In this document: positions 1 to 7,561 of the stretch, piece after piece
How positions within the stretch are numbered: the first letter of the stretch is position 1
Layout: the number at the start of each line of letters is the position of its first letter
Assembly: GCA_023418315.1 (NCBI GenBank)
Contig: JAEZZY010000001.1
Coordinates: 1 to 56,299 of the forward strand
DNA: 56,299 nucleotides
Direction of reading: 5' to 3'
Source: Bacteroidota bacterium
GTDB taxonomy: Bacteria; Bacteroidota; Bacteroidia; Chitinophagales; Chitinophagaceae
The notes under the pieces: model-generated
Told to the model about the DNA's origin: nothing
The model's input: only the letters and a program-made list of their open reading frames with translations
The model's database searches: none
Position numbers and translations under genes: made by a program

Positions 1-202
1 TTCAGGTATTTCTTCAGGTTGTAAACAAGCGCTGCCATCAACTTTCCTGCCCTTCATTGCCATAATACCTTGCTGTGGTTTTGTACAAAAAATGTAAATC
101 AAGTTGCTGGTGCAGCTTGCGGTAAAAATTGTCTTCCGGCACAAGCCGCTCTAAGCTGGTGTTGTAGAAGAGTTGCGGTGAAAATTGCTTCCTGCCTTGC
201 AT
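1..202 (-). pseudogene. IS1182-type transposase remnant, internally deleted, runs off left edge
   Basis: Read on the minus strand from the ATG at 202-200, the translation starts MQGRKQFSPQLFYN and runs through KLHQQLDLHFLYKTTARYY to GQES near base 42. This is the typical N-terminal region of IS1182-family transposases, recognised from memory. At about 41-46 the frame changes and the next residues, KLMAALVYNLKKYLK, match the usual extreme C-terminus of the same family. The whole catalytic DDE core is therefore missing, and N- and C-terminal pieces are joined at a short AAAGTTGATG junction. The plus-strand frame over this stretch is only a shadow. The element cannot transpose by itself; it may be a MITE-like deletion derivative. 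Its left end lies outside the window. Confidence 0.7.
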
Positions 203-261
203 ACCTACAAGGTACTACATGTTCTTTCTATTTAATAATTATCTTTATGCACAAGGTGTGA

Positions 262-407
262 GTTGTGCAACAGGCACATCGGTTTTGCGTAATGCCTGTT
301 TTGGCACTTGTATTGAGCTTTCGTTTTTCATTTTTACATTTGTTTTAAATTGAGCATTAGTAGTTCTATTACGGCACTAACGCAAAGCCGTTTGCCGTTA
401 TGCCGCA
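262..407. other. attC-like cassette boundary (site A)
   Basis: A long imperfect palindrome sits just before the Septu-like genes. The left arm (265-298) starts with core GTGCAAC. The right arm (371-403) ends with core GTTATGC, and its reverse complement GCATAACGGCAAACGGC aligns along the left arm with a few mismatches and single-base bulges. The centre (300-370) is A+T-rich and unpaired. The outer AAC/GTT pair, the bulged stem and the position between genes recall integron attC sites, but the cores do not fit the classical RYYYAAC/GTTRRRY pattern exactly. After the right core comes CATTTTAAAGAACAGAC, nearly the same as after site B. No integrase is in the window. Confidence 0.5.
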
Positions 408-425
408 TTTTAAAGAACAGACATT

Positions 426-1661
426 ATGATAAAAAACATTGAAATAGATTCGTGGCGACAATTTGAAAAAATCAATATTGACTTTCATCCACAACTGACA
501 ATTTTAACTGGAGCAAATGGCGCAGGGAAGACAACCATTCTTAATATTATTAACCAACATTTTGGTTGGCAAAATCAATTGGTGGGCACCGCACAAAGGG
601 ACAAGAAAACAGGAGGGCTAGAGTACCTTACTGGTTTTTGGAAAAAACTTTTTGAGACAAAGCCCATAAATACCGACCATCCAGATAAAATAGGTTCAAT
701 AAAGTATTCAGACGGTCATCAGACGAATTTGTTAATCCCAAAAAAAATTGGAACAGTTTATAACGTTCAAATTCAGAATCAGCAAGCTTTGAAAGGTTTC
801 AATATTCCTTCACACAGACCTATATATAAATACCAAAATGTTCCAAATATAAAGACATCCGTAATAACAAAAAGACAGGCATTTCAAGATTATAGAAATT
901 CTCAAGTCCAAAGATATTTTGGTTCACGAACTGATAAAACAGAGACCTACTTTATAAAAGAAACCCTTATTTCGCTTGCAGCACTAGGGTATGGCAACCA
1001 AATAGTAAATGCAAACGAAGGAGCAATTAGAATTTATGAAGGTTTTATAGAGATTTTAAAGACAGTACTCCCACCAAAGCTCGGGTTTAAATCACTTTCA
1101 GTTAGAATACCTGAAGTGATTTTAGAGACTCATTCAGGAGATTTTAGTATTGATGCTATTTCAGGTGGTATTGCATCCATAATTGACTTGGCTTGGCAAA
1201 TTTATATGTTTGATGAGTCAGACCAAAGGTTTGTTGTTTCTTTTGATGAACCAGAAAACCATTTGCATCCTGAAATGCAAAAAACATTATTGCCAAATTT
1301 TTTAAAAGCTTTTCCTAATGTTCAGTTTATAGTAGCATCTCATAATCCATTTATAATTTCTTCGGTTAATGATTCAAATGTTTATGCCTTGATTTATACC
1401 CCTGAGAATAAAGTGAATTCTCAACTTTTAGAAAATGTAGAAAAATCAGGCACTGCAAATGAAATTTTAAAACAAGCTTTAGGAATTGAATCAACTACTC
1501 CTGAATGGGTTGATGATAAAATTGATGGCTTATTGGCAAAATACTCTGAAACTGGTGTTACACCCGAAAACATAAAAATATTTAAGGAAGAATTAACTTC
1601 AATAGGCTTAGAAAAATATATCAGCCAAGCAGTTGTAGAATTAATAACTAAAAAGAAATGA
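426..1661 (+). CDS. ptuA: AAA/ABC-type ATPase, PtuA-like (Septu defence)
   Basis: Predicted ATPase of 411 residues of the OLD/RecF-like (AAA_15/21) type. The Walker A motif GANGAGKT is at residues 29-36, a signature-like AISGG at about 244-248, Walker B VVSFDEPENHLHP at 270-282 with D274/E275, and the switch histidine in ASH (304-306). The next gene is an HNH nuclease overlapping by ATGA, the gene order of the Septu anti-phage system, in which PtuA and PtuB form a complex that degrades nucleic acid on infection. The pair sits alone between two attC-like boundaries, so it probably moves as one cassette. Its base composition is more A+T-rich than uvrA nearby. A generic ATPase plus HNH pair of a different defence type, such as a retron effector without its retron, is the main alternative; no reverse transcriptase is present. 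Confidence 0.75.
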   Translation: MIKNIEIDSWRQFEKINIDFHPQLTILTGANGAGKTTILNIINQHFGWQNQLVGTAQRDKKTGGLEYLTGFWKKLFETKPINTDHPDKIGSIKYSDGHQTNLLIPKKIGTVYNVQIQNQQALKGFNIPSHRPIYKYQNVPNIKTSVITKRQAFQDYRNSQVQRYFGSRTDKTETYFIKETLISLAALGYGNQIVNANEGAIRIYEGFIEILKTVLPPKLGFKSLSVRIPEVILETHSGDFSIDAISGGIASIIDLAWQIYMFDESDQRFVVSFDEPENHLHPEMQKTLLPNFLKAFPNVQFIVASHNPFIISSVNDSNVYALIYTPENKVNSQLLENVEKSGTANEILKQALGIESTTPEWVDDKIDGLLAKYSETGVTPENIKIFKEELTSIGLEKYISQAVVELITKKK

Positions 1662-2302
1662 TTGGGTTAAATAAAATTGCCAAGCCTCAATCATTACTTA
1701 ACAATGGTGTTGCTTGGACAAAGGATTTAATGGATGAATATTATCAAACAGGTAATATTAACAAAACAAAACAAGGGAGGTATAACCAAACAGATGTTAA
1801 GGATGCCGTAAAACTTGAAACTAAAGAAAAGTGTGCCTATTGCGAGAGTAAGGTAACTCATATCTATCCTGGAGACATAGAGCATATTATTCCAAAAGCG
1901 GTTTATCCAAGATTGACATTTAGTTGGGACAATCTAACATTTGGCTGTTATTGGTGTAACAATAAAAAAAGAAATTTCATATCTAAAGGCTGTATGTTGT
2001 TAAATCCATACAAAGACAATCCTACAGAGCATTTAAGAGCATTCGGACCAATTGTTCTACACATCAATGGAAGTAAGAGGGGTGAAATTACTTGGAGAAA
2101 ACTTGAATTGAATAGAACAGAGCTTAGAGATAAAAGACAAGAGAAAATTGAGGAATTACAGAATTTGATTGATAAGTTAAATCTTGAGACAGTTCCAGCA
2201 TTGCAAGATTTAATACGTGATGAAATTGAAGATTTTATAAATCGCTCTGAATATACTTTTACACTCAAACAATTCTATGACGACAATAAAAACGCAGCAT
2301 AA
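1658..2302 (+). CDS. ptuB: HNH endonuclease, PtuB-like (Septu defence)
   Basis: Protein of 214 residues with a zinc-bound HNH fold. C59-x2-C62 (CAYC) and C97-x2-C100 (CYWC) would hold the zinc. DIEHIIPK (73-80) carries the catalytic histidine H76, followed by N92 in DNLTFG and the NN at 101-102. This spacing matches the PtuB/TIGR02646-like HNH proteins that pair with an ATPase in Septu systems. The start ATG overlaps the stop of the ATPase gene (ATGA), so the two are probably translationally coupled. The C-terminal third (about 150-205) is charged and likely helical. The TAA stop (2300-2302) lies inside the left core of the following attC-like site, as often seen in integron gene cassettes. 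Confidence 0.75.
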   Translation: MIGLNKIAKPQSLLNNGVAWTKDLMDEYYQTGNINKTKQGRYNQTDVKDAVKLETKEKCAYCESKVTHIYPGDIEHIIPKAVYPRLTFSWDNLTFGCYWCNNKKRNFISKGCMLLNPYKDNPTEHLRAFGPIVLHINGSKRGEITWRKLELNRTELRDKRQEKIEELQNLIDKLNLETVPALQDLIRDEIEDFINRSEYTFTLKQFYDDNKNAA

Positions 2303-2430
2303 CAGCACCTACCCAAAAGTGGCGGTTCAGTGGTTAAATCAAGCTTTGTGCTTCTATCAAAGTTTCTGCATGGTTGACAGTGAAGTGCTCCGAAATCGCC
2401 ACCTTCGGGTAGCTGCAAAACGTTAGCACT
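2297..2430. other. attC-like cassette boundary (site B)
   Basis: Imperfect palindrome between ptuB and the nucleotidyltransferase gene. The outer cores are GCATAAC (2297-2303) and GTTAGCA (2422-2428). The inner left arm 2304-2327 pairs with the inner right arm 2394-2416: ACCTACCC pairs with GGGTAG and GTGGCGGTT with AATCGCCAC. The 66-base centre (2328-2393) has weaker pairing. The stop codon of ptuB is within the left core. The right core is followed by CATTTTAAAAGACAGAC and an ATG exactly 29 bases after the GTT, the same distance as at site A. This is the best-formed of the three boundaries. Confidence 0.6.
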
Positions 2431-2450
2431 CATTTTAAAAGACAGACCGA

Positions 2451-3197
2451 ATGAAAGATATACTTGACGGAGCAAAACAACTTTTAAGAGAATCAACTGA
2501 AATAATTGACGAAGCAGTTTCGGACATAATATTCGTTGGTGGTTGGGGGCCATATATACGACATATAAACATACACCCAGGAACTAGAGACGTTGACCTG
2601 TTATTTCCAGAGAAATATTCAAAGAACGATATGGCAGAAATTTTAAATCGCTTTTTGAAATATGGATATTTTGTTAGTGCCAAACACGACTTTCAATTGT
2701 GTAGAGCCATAGAGTTAGGAAGTCAGACATACATTTACAATGTTGACCTTTTGCATCCGACAGAAGGCAAAATGAATAAAGTTGATTTTGTAGAAATAAT
2801 GGATTTAGATGTTACGGACGGCATTCGTGTAAAACCAATTCTTTCAATAAATATCCAATATGGTAGTGAAATTTATTCAAATGAATTATACGAGTCAGTG
2901 ACATTTGACGGTAATACTTTTAATGTTCTTGACGGAGCAGGGATAATCATATCGAAGCTAAATTCAGCTCACAACAAAAAGCGACTACGTGACATTTTTG
3001 ATATTTATCTGTCTTTGGAAGAAAAAGGTTCATTAGAAAAACTTTTACAACTTGGTAGTTGCAACCCGACAGTTCAAAAAAACATAAAAGACTTTAATGA
3101 GAAAGTTTCGGGAAATTGGGAGTTTTATGAAAGCTCATTAAAGCAATTTGGAATTTTGAGCCCAAGTCCAAAAGATTTAATACTCGAAAAAAAATAA
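2451..3197 (+). CDS. Nucleotidyltransferase-fold protein (AbiEii/MNT-like)
   Basis: Protein of 248 residues with the start of a nucleotidyltransferase fold. GG at 30-31 is followed by TRDVDLLF (45-52), giving the paired acidic residues D47 and D49; D99 in YNVDLLHP is a candidate third metal ligand. The rest is mixed helical with no recognised second domain. Proteins of this shape act as AbiEii-like toxins, antibiotic adenylyltransferases or tRNA-modifying toxins, so a toxin or defence role is plausible but not shown. It is the first gene of the second cassette, 29 bases after the GTT core of site B, and its stop overlaps the ATG of the next gene (TAATG). Substrate unknown. Confidence 0.6.
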   Translation: MKDILDGAKQLLRESTEIIDEAVSDIIFVGGWGPYIRHINIHPGTRDVDLLFPEKYSKNDMAEILNRFLKYGYFVSAKHDFQLCRAIELGSQTYIYNVDLLHPTEGKMNKVDFVEIMDLDVTDGIRVKPILSINIQYGSEIYSNELYESVTFDGNTFNVLDGAGIIISKLNSAHNKKRLRDIFDIYLSLEEKGSLEKLLQLGSCNPTVQKNIKDFNEKVSGNWEFYESSLKQFGILSPSPKDLILEKK

Positions 3198-3661
3198 TGG
3201 AATTGTTTACTCAAATAGCAGTTCCAATATTACTTCTCATTTTAGGTGGGATTGGTTGGTTATACAGACACGAAAAAGAACGAAGACTTCAAATTGAAAA
3301 GCAATTATCAGACAGAAAATACGACGTTTATATAAAGTTATTAACTGTATTTTTTGATATTCTAAAACAGGTTAAGAAAGGCCAGCCAACAAACGCTTCA
3401 AAATTGATTAACAAAATGCTTGACATAAAGAAGGAGCTAATAATATTCGGGAATGACAATGTATTATTTGCTTTTTTTGGTTGGGAGAAAGATTCTCAAA
3501 CAAAAAGCAATCTAAAAGCATTAGCGAAACTTATAATTGAAGTGAGAAAGGATATGGGGAATCCAAAAACTGCGGTGACAACTCAAGACTTTTTGAAATC
3601 ATTGGTATCGACAGAACAAGACTTTAATGAACTTAAAGAACAGGGTTATGAGCTTAACTGA
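3197..3661 (+). CDS. Small membrane-anchored protein, function unknown
   Basis: Protein of 154 residues not recognised by family. Residues 5-23 (QIAVPILLLILGGIGWLYR) form one strong N-terminal membrane segment. A basic, heptad-like stretch follows (about 24-45), then a soluble helical domain. The start overlaps the stop of the nucleotidyltransferase gene by one base, so the pair is an operon within one cassette. By position it could be the partner of the upstream enzyme, for example a membrane-bound antitoxin, sensor or effector, but nothing in the sequence proves this. A+T-rich like the rest of the cassette region. Confidence 0.5.
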   Translation: MELFTQIAVPILLLILGGIGWLYRHEKERRLQIEKQLSDRKYDVYIKLLTVFFDILKQVKKGQPTNASKLINKMLDIKKELIIFGNDNVLFAFFGWEKDSQTKSNLKALAKLIIEVRKDMGNPKTAVTTQDFLKSLVSTEQDFNELKEQGYELN

Positions 3662-3684
3662 TAGAGAAAATGAAAGAAAAACGA

Positions 3685-3712
3685 GTGCTAACAAGGGTAG
3701 CCGTTGCCCCTG
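3685..3712. other. Left half of a third attC-like boundary (site C), cut by the RAYT element
   Basis: After the membrane protein gene the sequence GTGCTAACAAGGGTAGCCG starts like the left arms of sites A and B (AAC core followed by a GC-rich arm). The expected right arm is missing. At 3712 the sequence turns directly into the REP hairpin of the RAYT transposase element, so the site appears truncated by that insertion. Confidence 0.4.
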
Positions 3713-3739
3713 CTGGCGCGAGTTTGCAACTCGTGCCTC
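3712..3739 (+). repeat. REP hairpin, left end of RAYT element copy 1
   Basis: GCTGGCGCGAGTT, a TGC loop, then AACTCGTGCC form a near-perfect stem with one G-T pair. An inverted copy stands at 4304-4331 on the other side of the transposase gene, so the element has inverted REP ends. Confidence 0.75.
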
Positions 3740-3743
3740 TCAA

Positions 3744-4289
3744 TTAATCCAAATCAATTTCTAAAACACCTTTTCCGCCACAATAATCTATTGCACTACT
3801 ATATTTCCAATGATGCGCTTCACATACGAAACCGCTTACCACAGGGTTTTGATGGATGTAATTTATTTTTTGGTCAATAACATCAGGGCTCCAAAGTTCA
3901 ATAGGATGATTGTCCTGCTGCCAAAATTGTCTGCCTTTCACATTACTATTTTTTGCTCCTGCACGTTGCATCATCCACAATATCCATTCTCGTCTGCTTT
4001 CATCTCCTAATTCTGTAAGTAAGGCTTGCAACTTTTTTGAAGTGTACTTTTTAAAATCACGAATTATCTCCGACGGATTATTGTCTTTAGCTTTAAAAAC
4101 TATATGGACATGGCTGGGCATAATACACCACGCAAATAATTCCATCCCTTTATTTTTTCTGCAATAGTCAAGGCTTTTCACTAACTCATCAAAATATATT
4201 TCACGCACAAATACATCAATCCAATAGACCGTTGCAAAGCTGATAAAGTACAATCCTTCTTTATTGTAGAATTTATATTTAGTACTCAT
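3744..4289 (-). CDS. REP-associated tyrosine transposase (RAYT, IS200/Y1 type)
   Basis: Y1-type single-strand transposase of 181 residues. The HUH metal motif is SHVHIVF (H60 and H62), and the likely nucleophile is Y82 in FKKYTSKK. Family features WCIMPSHVH and YIHQNPV are present. The start is set at the ATG 4289-4287 (MSTKYKFYNKEG), because the remnant at 42369 begins with the same residues; the longer frame to 4319 only reads through the hairpin. Such proteins cut and join REP hairpins, and here REPs flank the gene in inverted orientation at 3712-3739 and 4304-4331. The gene is intact, so it may be active. It sits between a truncated cassette boundary and the uvrA 3' end. Confidence 0.9.
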   Translation of the reverse strand: MSTKYKFYNKEGLYFISFATVYWIDVFVREIYFDELVKSLDYCRKNKGMELFAWCIMPSHVHIVFKAKDNNPSEIIRDFKKYTSKKLQALLTELGDESRREWILWMMQRAGAKNSNVKGRQFWQQDNHPIELWSPDVIDQKINYIHQNPVVSGFVCEAHHWKYSSAIDYCGGKGVLEIDLD

Positions 4290-4303
4290 GTTACTTAGTT
4301 TGT

Positions 4304-4331
4304 GTGGCACGAGTTGCAAACTCGCGTTAGC
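4304..4331 (-). repeat. REP hairpin, right end of RAYT element copy 1
   Basis: Inverted copy of the left hairpin: GTGGCACGAGTTGCAAACTC then GCGTTAGC. The CC of the usual GCGCCAGC end has become TT, so this end is slightly decayed. Confidence 0.7.
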
Positions 4332-4380
4332 ATATCAACCATTCAACTCTCAGCTAAGAATCTCCCAGTAAAACTCTCCT
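4332..4380 (-). repeat. Duplicated tail of uvrA
   Basis: These 49 bases match the last codons of uvrA (4560-4609) with one gap and about four substitutions. They start at the same position beside the REP end (GCATATCAACC in both). The copy is out of frame with any uvrA reading and is a relic of element duplication. Confidence 0.8.
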
Positions 4381-4386
4381 TCCCAT

Positions 4387-4414
4387 GCTGGCGCGAGTTT
4401 TCAACTCGTGCCTC
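4387..4414 (+). repeat. REP hairpin, left end of RAYT element copy 2
   Basis: GCTGGCGCGAGTT, loop TTC, AACTCGTGCCTC. Differs from the hairpin at 3712 by one loop base. Confidence 0.75.
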
Positions 4415-4429
4415 TCAACTTTCTCAAAA

Positions 4430-4528
4430 TTAATTCGTCAAATCAATTTCCAATACATCTTTCCCACCACAATAATCTATTGCACTGCTATATTTCCAAT
4501 GACGCGCTTCATATACAAAACCGCTTTT
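4430..4528 (-). pseudogene. RAYT transposase C-terminal remnant (copy 2)
   Basis: The minus-strand reading GFVYEARHWKYSSAIDYC followed by GGKDVLEIDLTN matches the last 30 or so residues of the intact transposase at 3744-4289 with a few changes. The rest of the gene, including HUH and tyrosine motifs, is deleted, and the sequence joins directly to the right REP hairpin at 4532. Confidence 0.85.
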
Positions 4529-4531
4529 TGT

Positions 4532-4559
4532 GTGGCACGAGTTGCAAACTCGCGCCAGC
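4532..4559 (-). repeat. REP hairpin, right end of RAYT element copy 2
   Basis: GTGGCACGAGTTGCAAACTC then GCGCCAGC, the intact form of the right end. It stops three bases before the uvrA stop codon (4563-4565), so the element lies right at the end of uvrA and may also serve as its terminator hairpin. Confidence 0.75.
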
Positions 4560-4562
4560 ATA

Positions 4563-7391
4563 TCAACCATTCAACTCTTCAGCTAAGAATTTACCTGTAA
4601 AACTCTCCTTCACTTTTGCCACCTGTTCCGGCGTTCCTTTGGCTACTAAAGTGCCGCCGCCGTTTCCGCCCTCCGGCCCCATGTCGAGGACGTAGTCGGC
4701 TACTTTTATCACATCCAGGTTATGCTCTATCACGAGGACGGTATTGCCTCTGTCCACAATGCGGTTGAGCACGGCAAGCAGGTGTTTGATGTCTTCAAAA
4801 TGCAAACCGGTTGTAGGCTCATCAAGAATGTAAATGGTTTGTCCGGTGTCGCGTTTAGAGAGTTCGGTAGCGAGTTTCACACGTTGTGCTTCGCCGCCGC
4901 TGAGGGTTACGGCGCTTTGTCCGAGCGTTACATAGCCAAGCCCTACATCTTGCAGCGTTTTAATCTTCCGATGCAAAAAAGGAACGTTGATAAAAAATTC
5001 TACGGCTTCATCCACTGTCATGTTCAGCACATCAGAGATGGATTTTCCTTTGTAGCGTATTTCGAGTGTTTCGCGGTTGTAGCGTCTGCCGTTACATTTT
5101 TCGCAGGGCACATATACATCGGGTAGGAAGTTCATCTCAATCACTTTCATGCCGCCGCCATGGCATTCTTCGCAGCGCCCGCCTTTTACGTTGAATGAAA
5201 ATCTGCCCGGCGCATAGCCGCGGATTTTTGCTTCGGGTACTTGCGAAAACAAGGTGCGTATCTCGTTGAAGAAACCGCAATACGTAGCCGGATTGCTGCG
5301 CGGTGTGCGCCCAATCGGGCTTTGGTCTATCTCAATTACTTTGTCTATTTGTTCGATGCCCTCCACTTTTTTATAGGGCATAGGCGCTTGTTTGAAGTTG
5401 TGGTAGCAATGCTTTCCAAGAATCGGATAAAGCGTTTCATTGATCAATGTGCTCTTGCCGCTGCCGGAGACACCGCTTACGCAAATGAAAGTACCAAGCG
5501 GTAATTCTATACTGACGTTTTTGAGGTTATTGCCTGTAGCGCCGGTGAGTTTTATCTTTTCCCCATTTCCTTTGCGGCGCTCTTCAGGTACTTCTATTTT
5601 GAGGGAATGATTGAGGTAATTAGCGGTAGTGGTGTGTTGTTGGATGACTTCCTGCGGTGTGCCTGCACTCACTACTTTACCGCCATGAATACCTGCCGCC
5701 GGACCAATGTCAATCAAATGGTCTGCTGCCAGCATAATGTCTTTATCATGCTCTACCACCAAGACAGAGTTGCCGCCGTCGCGCAGATTTTTCAAGGCGC
5801 CTATGAGCTTCTGATTATCGCGCTGATGCAAGCCAATGCTGGGTTCATCCAAAATATAGGTAATGCCCGAAAGCTGCGAGCCGATTTGCGTGGCAAGGCG
5901 GATACGCTGACTTTCGCCGCCGCTTAGTGTTCTTGTAGCCCTGTTTAATGTAAGATAATGCAAGCCTACATCTAATAAAAAATGAAGGCGATCACGAATC
6001 TCTTTCAGAATGTCTTTGGCGATGATGTTTTGTTTCTTACTCAATCGTTTTTCGATGTCTGCAAACTCATCCGATAGCTGCTGCAAGGAATATTGTGAAA
6101 GCTCGGCAATGTTCTTATCATCCACCTTAAACCATAGGCTTTCTTTTTTCAATCGTGCGCCGTTACATTCATCACAAGTATCGAGCTGCATAAATTTTTC
6201 CGCCCAGGCGCGTATGGGTTCGGAAGTCGTTTCATTAAACCAGCGGAGTATCATGTTTACAATGCCTTCATAGCCGTGTTGCGCGCTTACTTCATTATAG
6301 ACTTCGCTGTCGTTGTCTATATAGGTTATCAAGCCTTCTTCATTTCCGTAAAGGATAATGTTGAGTTGCTCTTTAGGAATATTTTTTAAAGGAGTGGTAA
6401 GTGAAATCTTATTCTTCTTCGCTATGATGACCGCCTGTTTGTAGCCCCATGCTTCGCGTTCTGCGCCAAGTGGTACAATGGCGCCGTCGTTAATGGATTT
6501 GCCATTATCGGGAATCACTTCTTCCATGTTGATGGTATAGACACTCCCCAAGCCTTTGCACTTCGGACAAGCGCCATAAGGAGAATTAAACGAAAATGTA
6601 TTCGGCGAGGGTTCTTCATAGGAAATACCGGTATCCGCACACATGAGTTGTCTGCTGTATTGCGAAAGTTTATTCGTATCCGCATCCAGCACAAACATCA
6701 GTTCTTTTCCCATTTGCAAGGCTTTTTGTACGCTTTGGCTCAGGCGCGCTTTAGCATCTTCCTGTACAATCAATCTATCCACCACCAATTCGATTTCATG
6801 TATTTTATAGCGGTCGAGTTGCATGCGCTCTTTCATATCCATCACCTCGCCATCTACCCGCACTTTTATATAACCTTGTTTGCGAAGTTGTTCAAATAAT
6901 TCCCTATAATGTCCTTTACGGCCGCGTACTAACGGTGCTAAAACCATAATCCGCTTACCCGAAAAATTTTCGTTGATATGAGCAATGATTTCTTCTTCCG
7001 AAAACTTTGCCATTTTTTTGCCCGTGTTATAGGAAAAAGCTTCCCCAATCCGTGCATAGAGCAAGCGCATAAAATCATATACTTCCGTAACCGTACCGAC
7101 CGTAGAACGAGGGTTTCTGTTTGTGGTTTTTTGCTCTATGGAAATGACGGGAGAAAGTCCCATAATCTTGTCCACATCGGGGCGTTCCATATCGCCGAGA
7201 AACTGACGCGCATAGGCTGCGAAGCTCTCCATGTAGCGCCGTTGTCCCTCTGCAAAAATGGTATCGAACGCCAGCGATGATTTGCCACTGCCGCTGATGC
7301 CGGTAATGACTACGAGTTTATTTTTAGGTATGTTGAGGTCAATGTTTTTAAGATTGTGCGTACGCGCCCCGTATATTTCTATGTTGCTCAC
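4563..7391 (-). CDS. uvrA: Excinuclease ABC subunit A
   Basis: UvrA of 942 residues, the normal length. It is the damage-recognising ATPase of nucleotide excision repair and loads UvrB on DNA. Two ABC modules are visible: Walker A GISGSGKSS near residue 31 and GVSGSGKST in the second half, each with a signature LSGGE. Zinc-binding pairs CPKC, CDEC, CEEC and CEKC are present. The start is a GTG (7391-7389) giving MSNIEIYGARTHNLKNI, the conserved UvrA N-terminus; no upstream ATG fits. The C-terminus FLAEELNG is intact although a RAYT element sits directly after the stop. Transcribed divergently from trpS. Confidence 0.97.
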   Translation of the reverse strand: MSNIEIYGARTHNLKNIDLNIPKNKLVVITGISGSGKSSLAFDTIFAEGQRRYMESFAAYARQFLGDMERPDVDKIMGLSPVISIEQKTTNRNPRSTVGTVTEVYDFMRLLYARIGEAFSYNTGKKMAKFSEEEIIAHINENFSGKRIMVLAPLVRGRKGHYRELFEQLRKQGYIKVRVDGEVMDMKERMQLDRYKIHEIELVVDRLIVQEDAKARLSQSVQKALQMGKELMFVLDADTNKLSQYSRQLMCADTGISYEEPSPNTFSFNSPYGACPKCKGLGSVYTINMEEVIPDNGKSINDGAIVPLGAEREAWGYKQAVIIAKKNKISLTTPLKNIPKEQLNIILYGNEEGLITYIDNDSEVYNEVSAQHGYEGIVNMILRWFNETTSEPIRAWAEKFMQLDTCDECNGARLKKESLWFKVDDKNIAELSQYSLQQLSDEFADIEKRLSKKQNIIAKDILKEIRDRLHFLLDVGLHYLTLNRATRTLSGGESQRIRLATQIGSQLSGITYILDEPSIGLHQRDNQKLIGALKNLRDGGNSVLVVEHDKDIMLAADHLIDIGPAAGIHGGKVVSAGTPQEVIQQHTTTANYLNHSLKIEVPEERRKGNGEKIKLTGATGNNLKNVSIELPLGTFICVSGVSGSGKSTLINETLYPILGKHCYHNFKQAPMPYKKVEGIEQIDKVIEIDQSPIGRTPRSNPATYCGFFNEIRTLFSQVPEAKIRGYAPGRFSFNVKGGRCEECHGGGMKVIEMNFLPDVYVPCEKCNGRRYNRETLEIRYKGKSISDVLNMTVDEAVEFFINVPFLHRKIKTLQDVGLGYVTLGQSAVTLSGGEAQRVKLATELSKRDTGQTIYILDEPTTGLHFEDIKHLLAVLNRIVDRGNTVLVIEHNLDVIKVADYVLDMGPEGGNGGGTLVAKGTPEQVAKVKESFTGKFLAEELNG

Positions 7392-7561
7392 TTTCGGTTG
7401 GATGTTTTTGTTTGTTTGCGATTGTAAGCTGAACTAATCCTTCTTTATCGCTTTACCCTTTGTATAAAATTCTTTGCAAAATAAGGACAAAATTTCCTGA
7501 GCGTCTTTAGGAGTAACAAACCGCTTTTGTAGCCATGGGTTTTCTTTATCTTGCACGTCTT

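Noticed and set aside
70..261. 63-codon plus-strand frame
   Set aside because: It is the antisense of the IS1182-type transposase remnant and has no family features.
262..2430. Classical class 1-type integron attC sites
   Set aside because: The outer cores do not fit RYYYAAC/GTTRRRY exactly and no intI or attI is present, so only attC-like is claimed.
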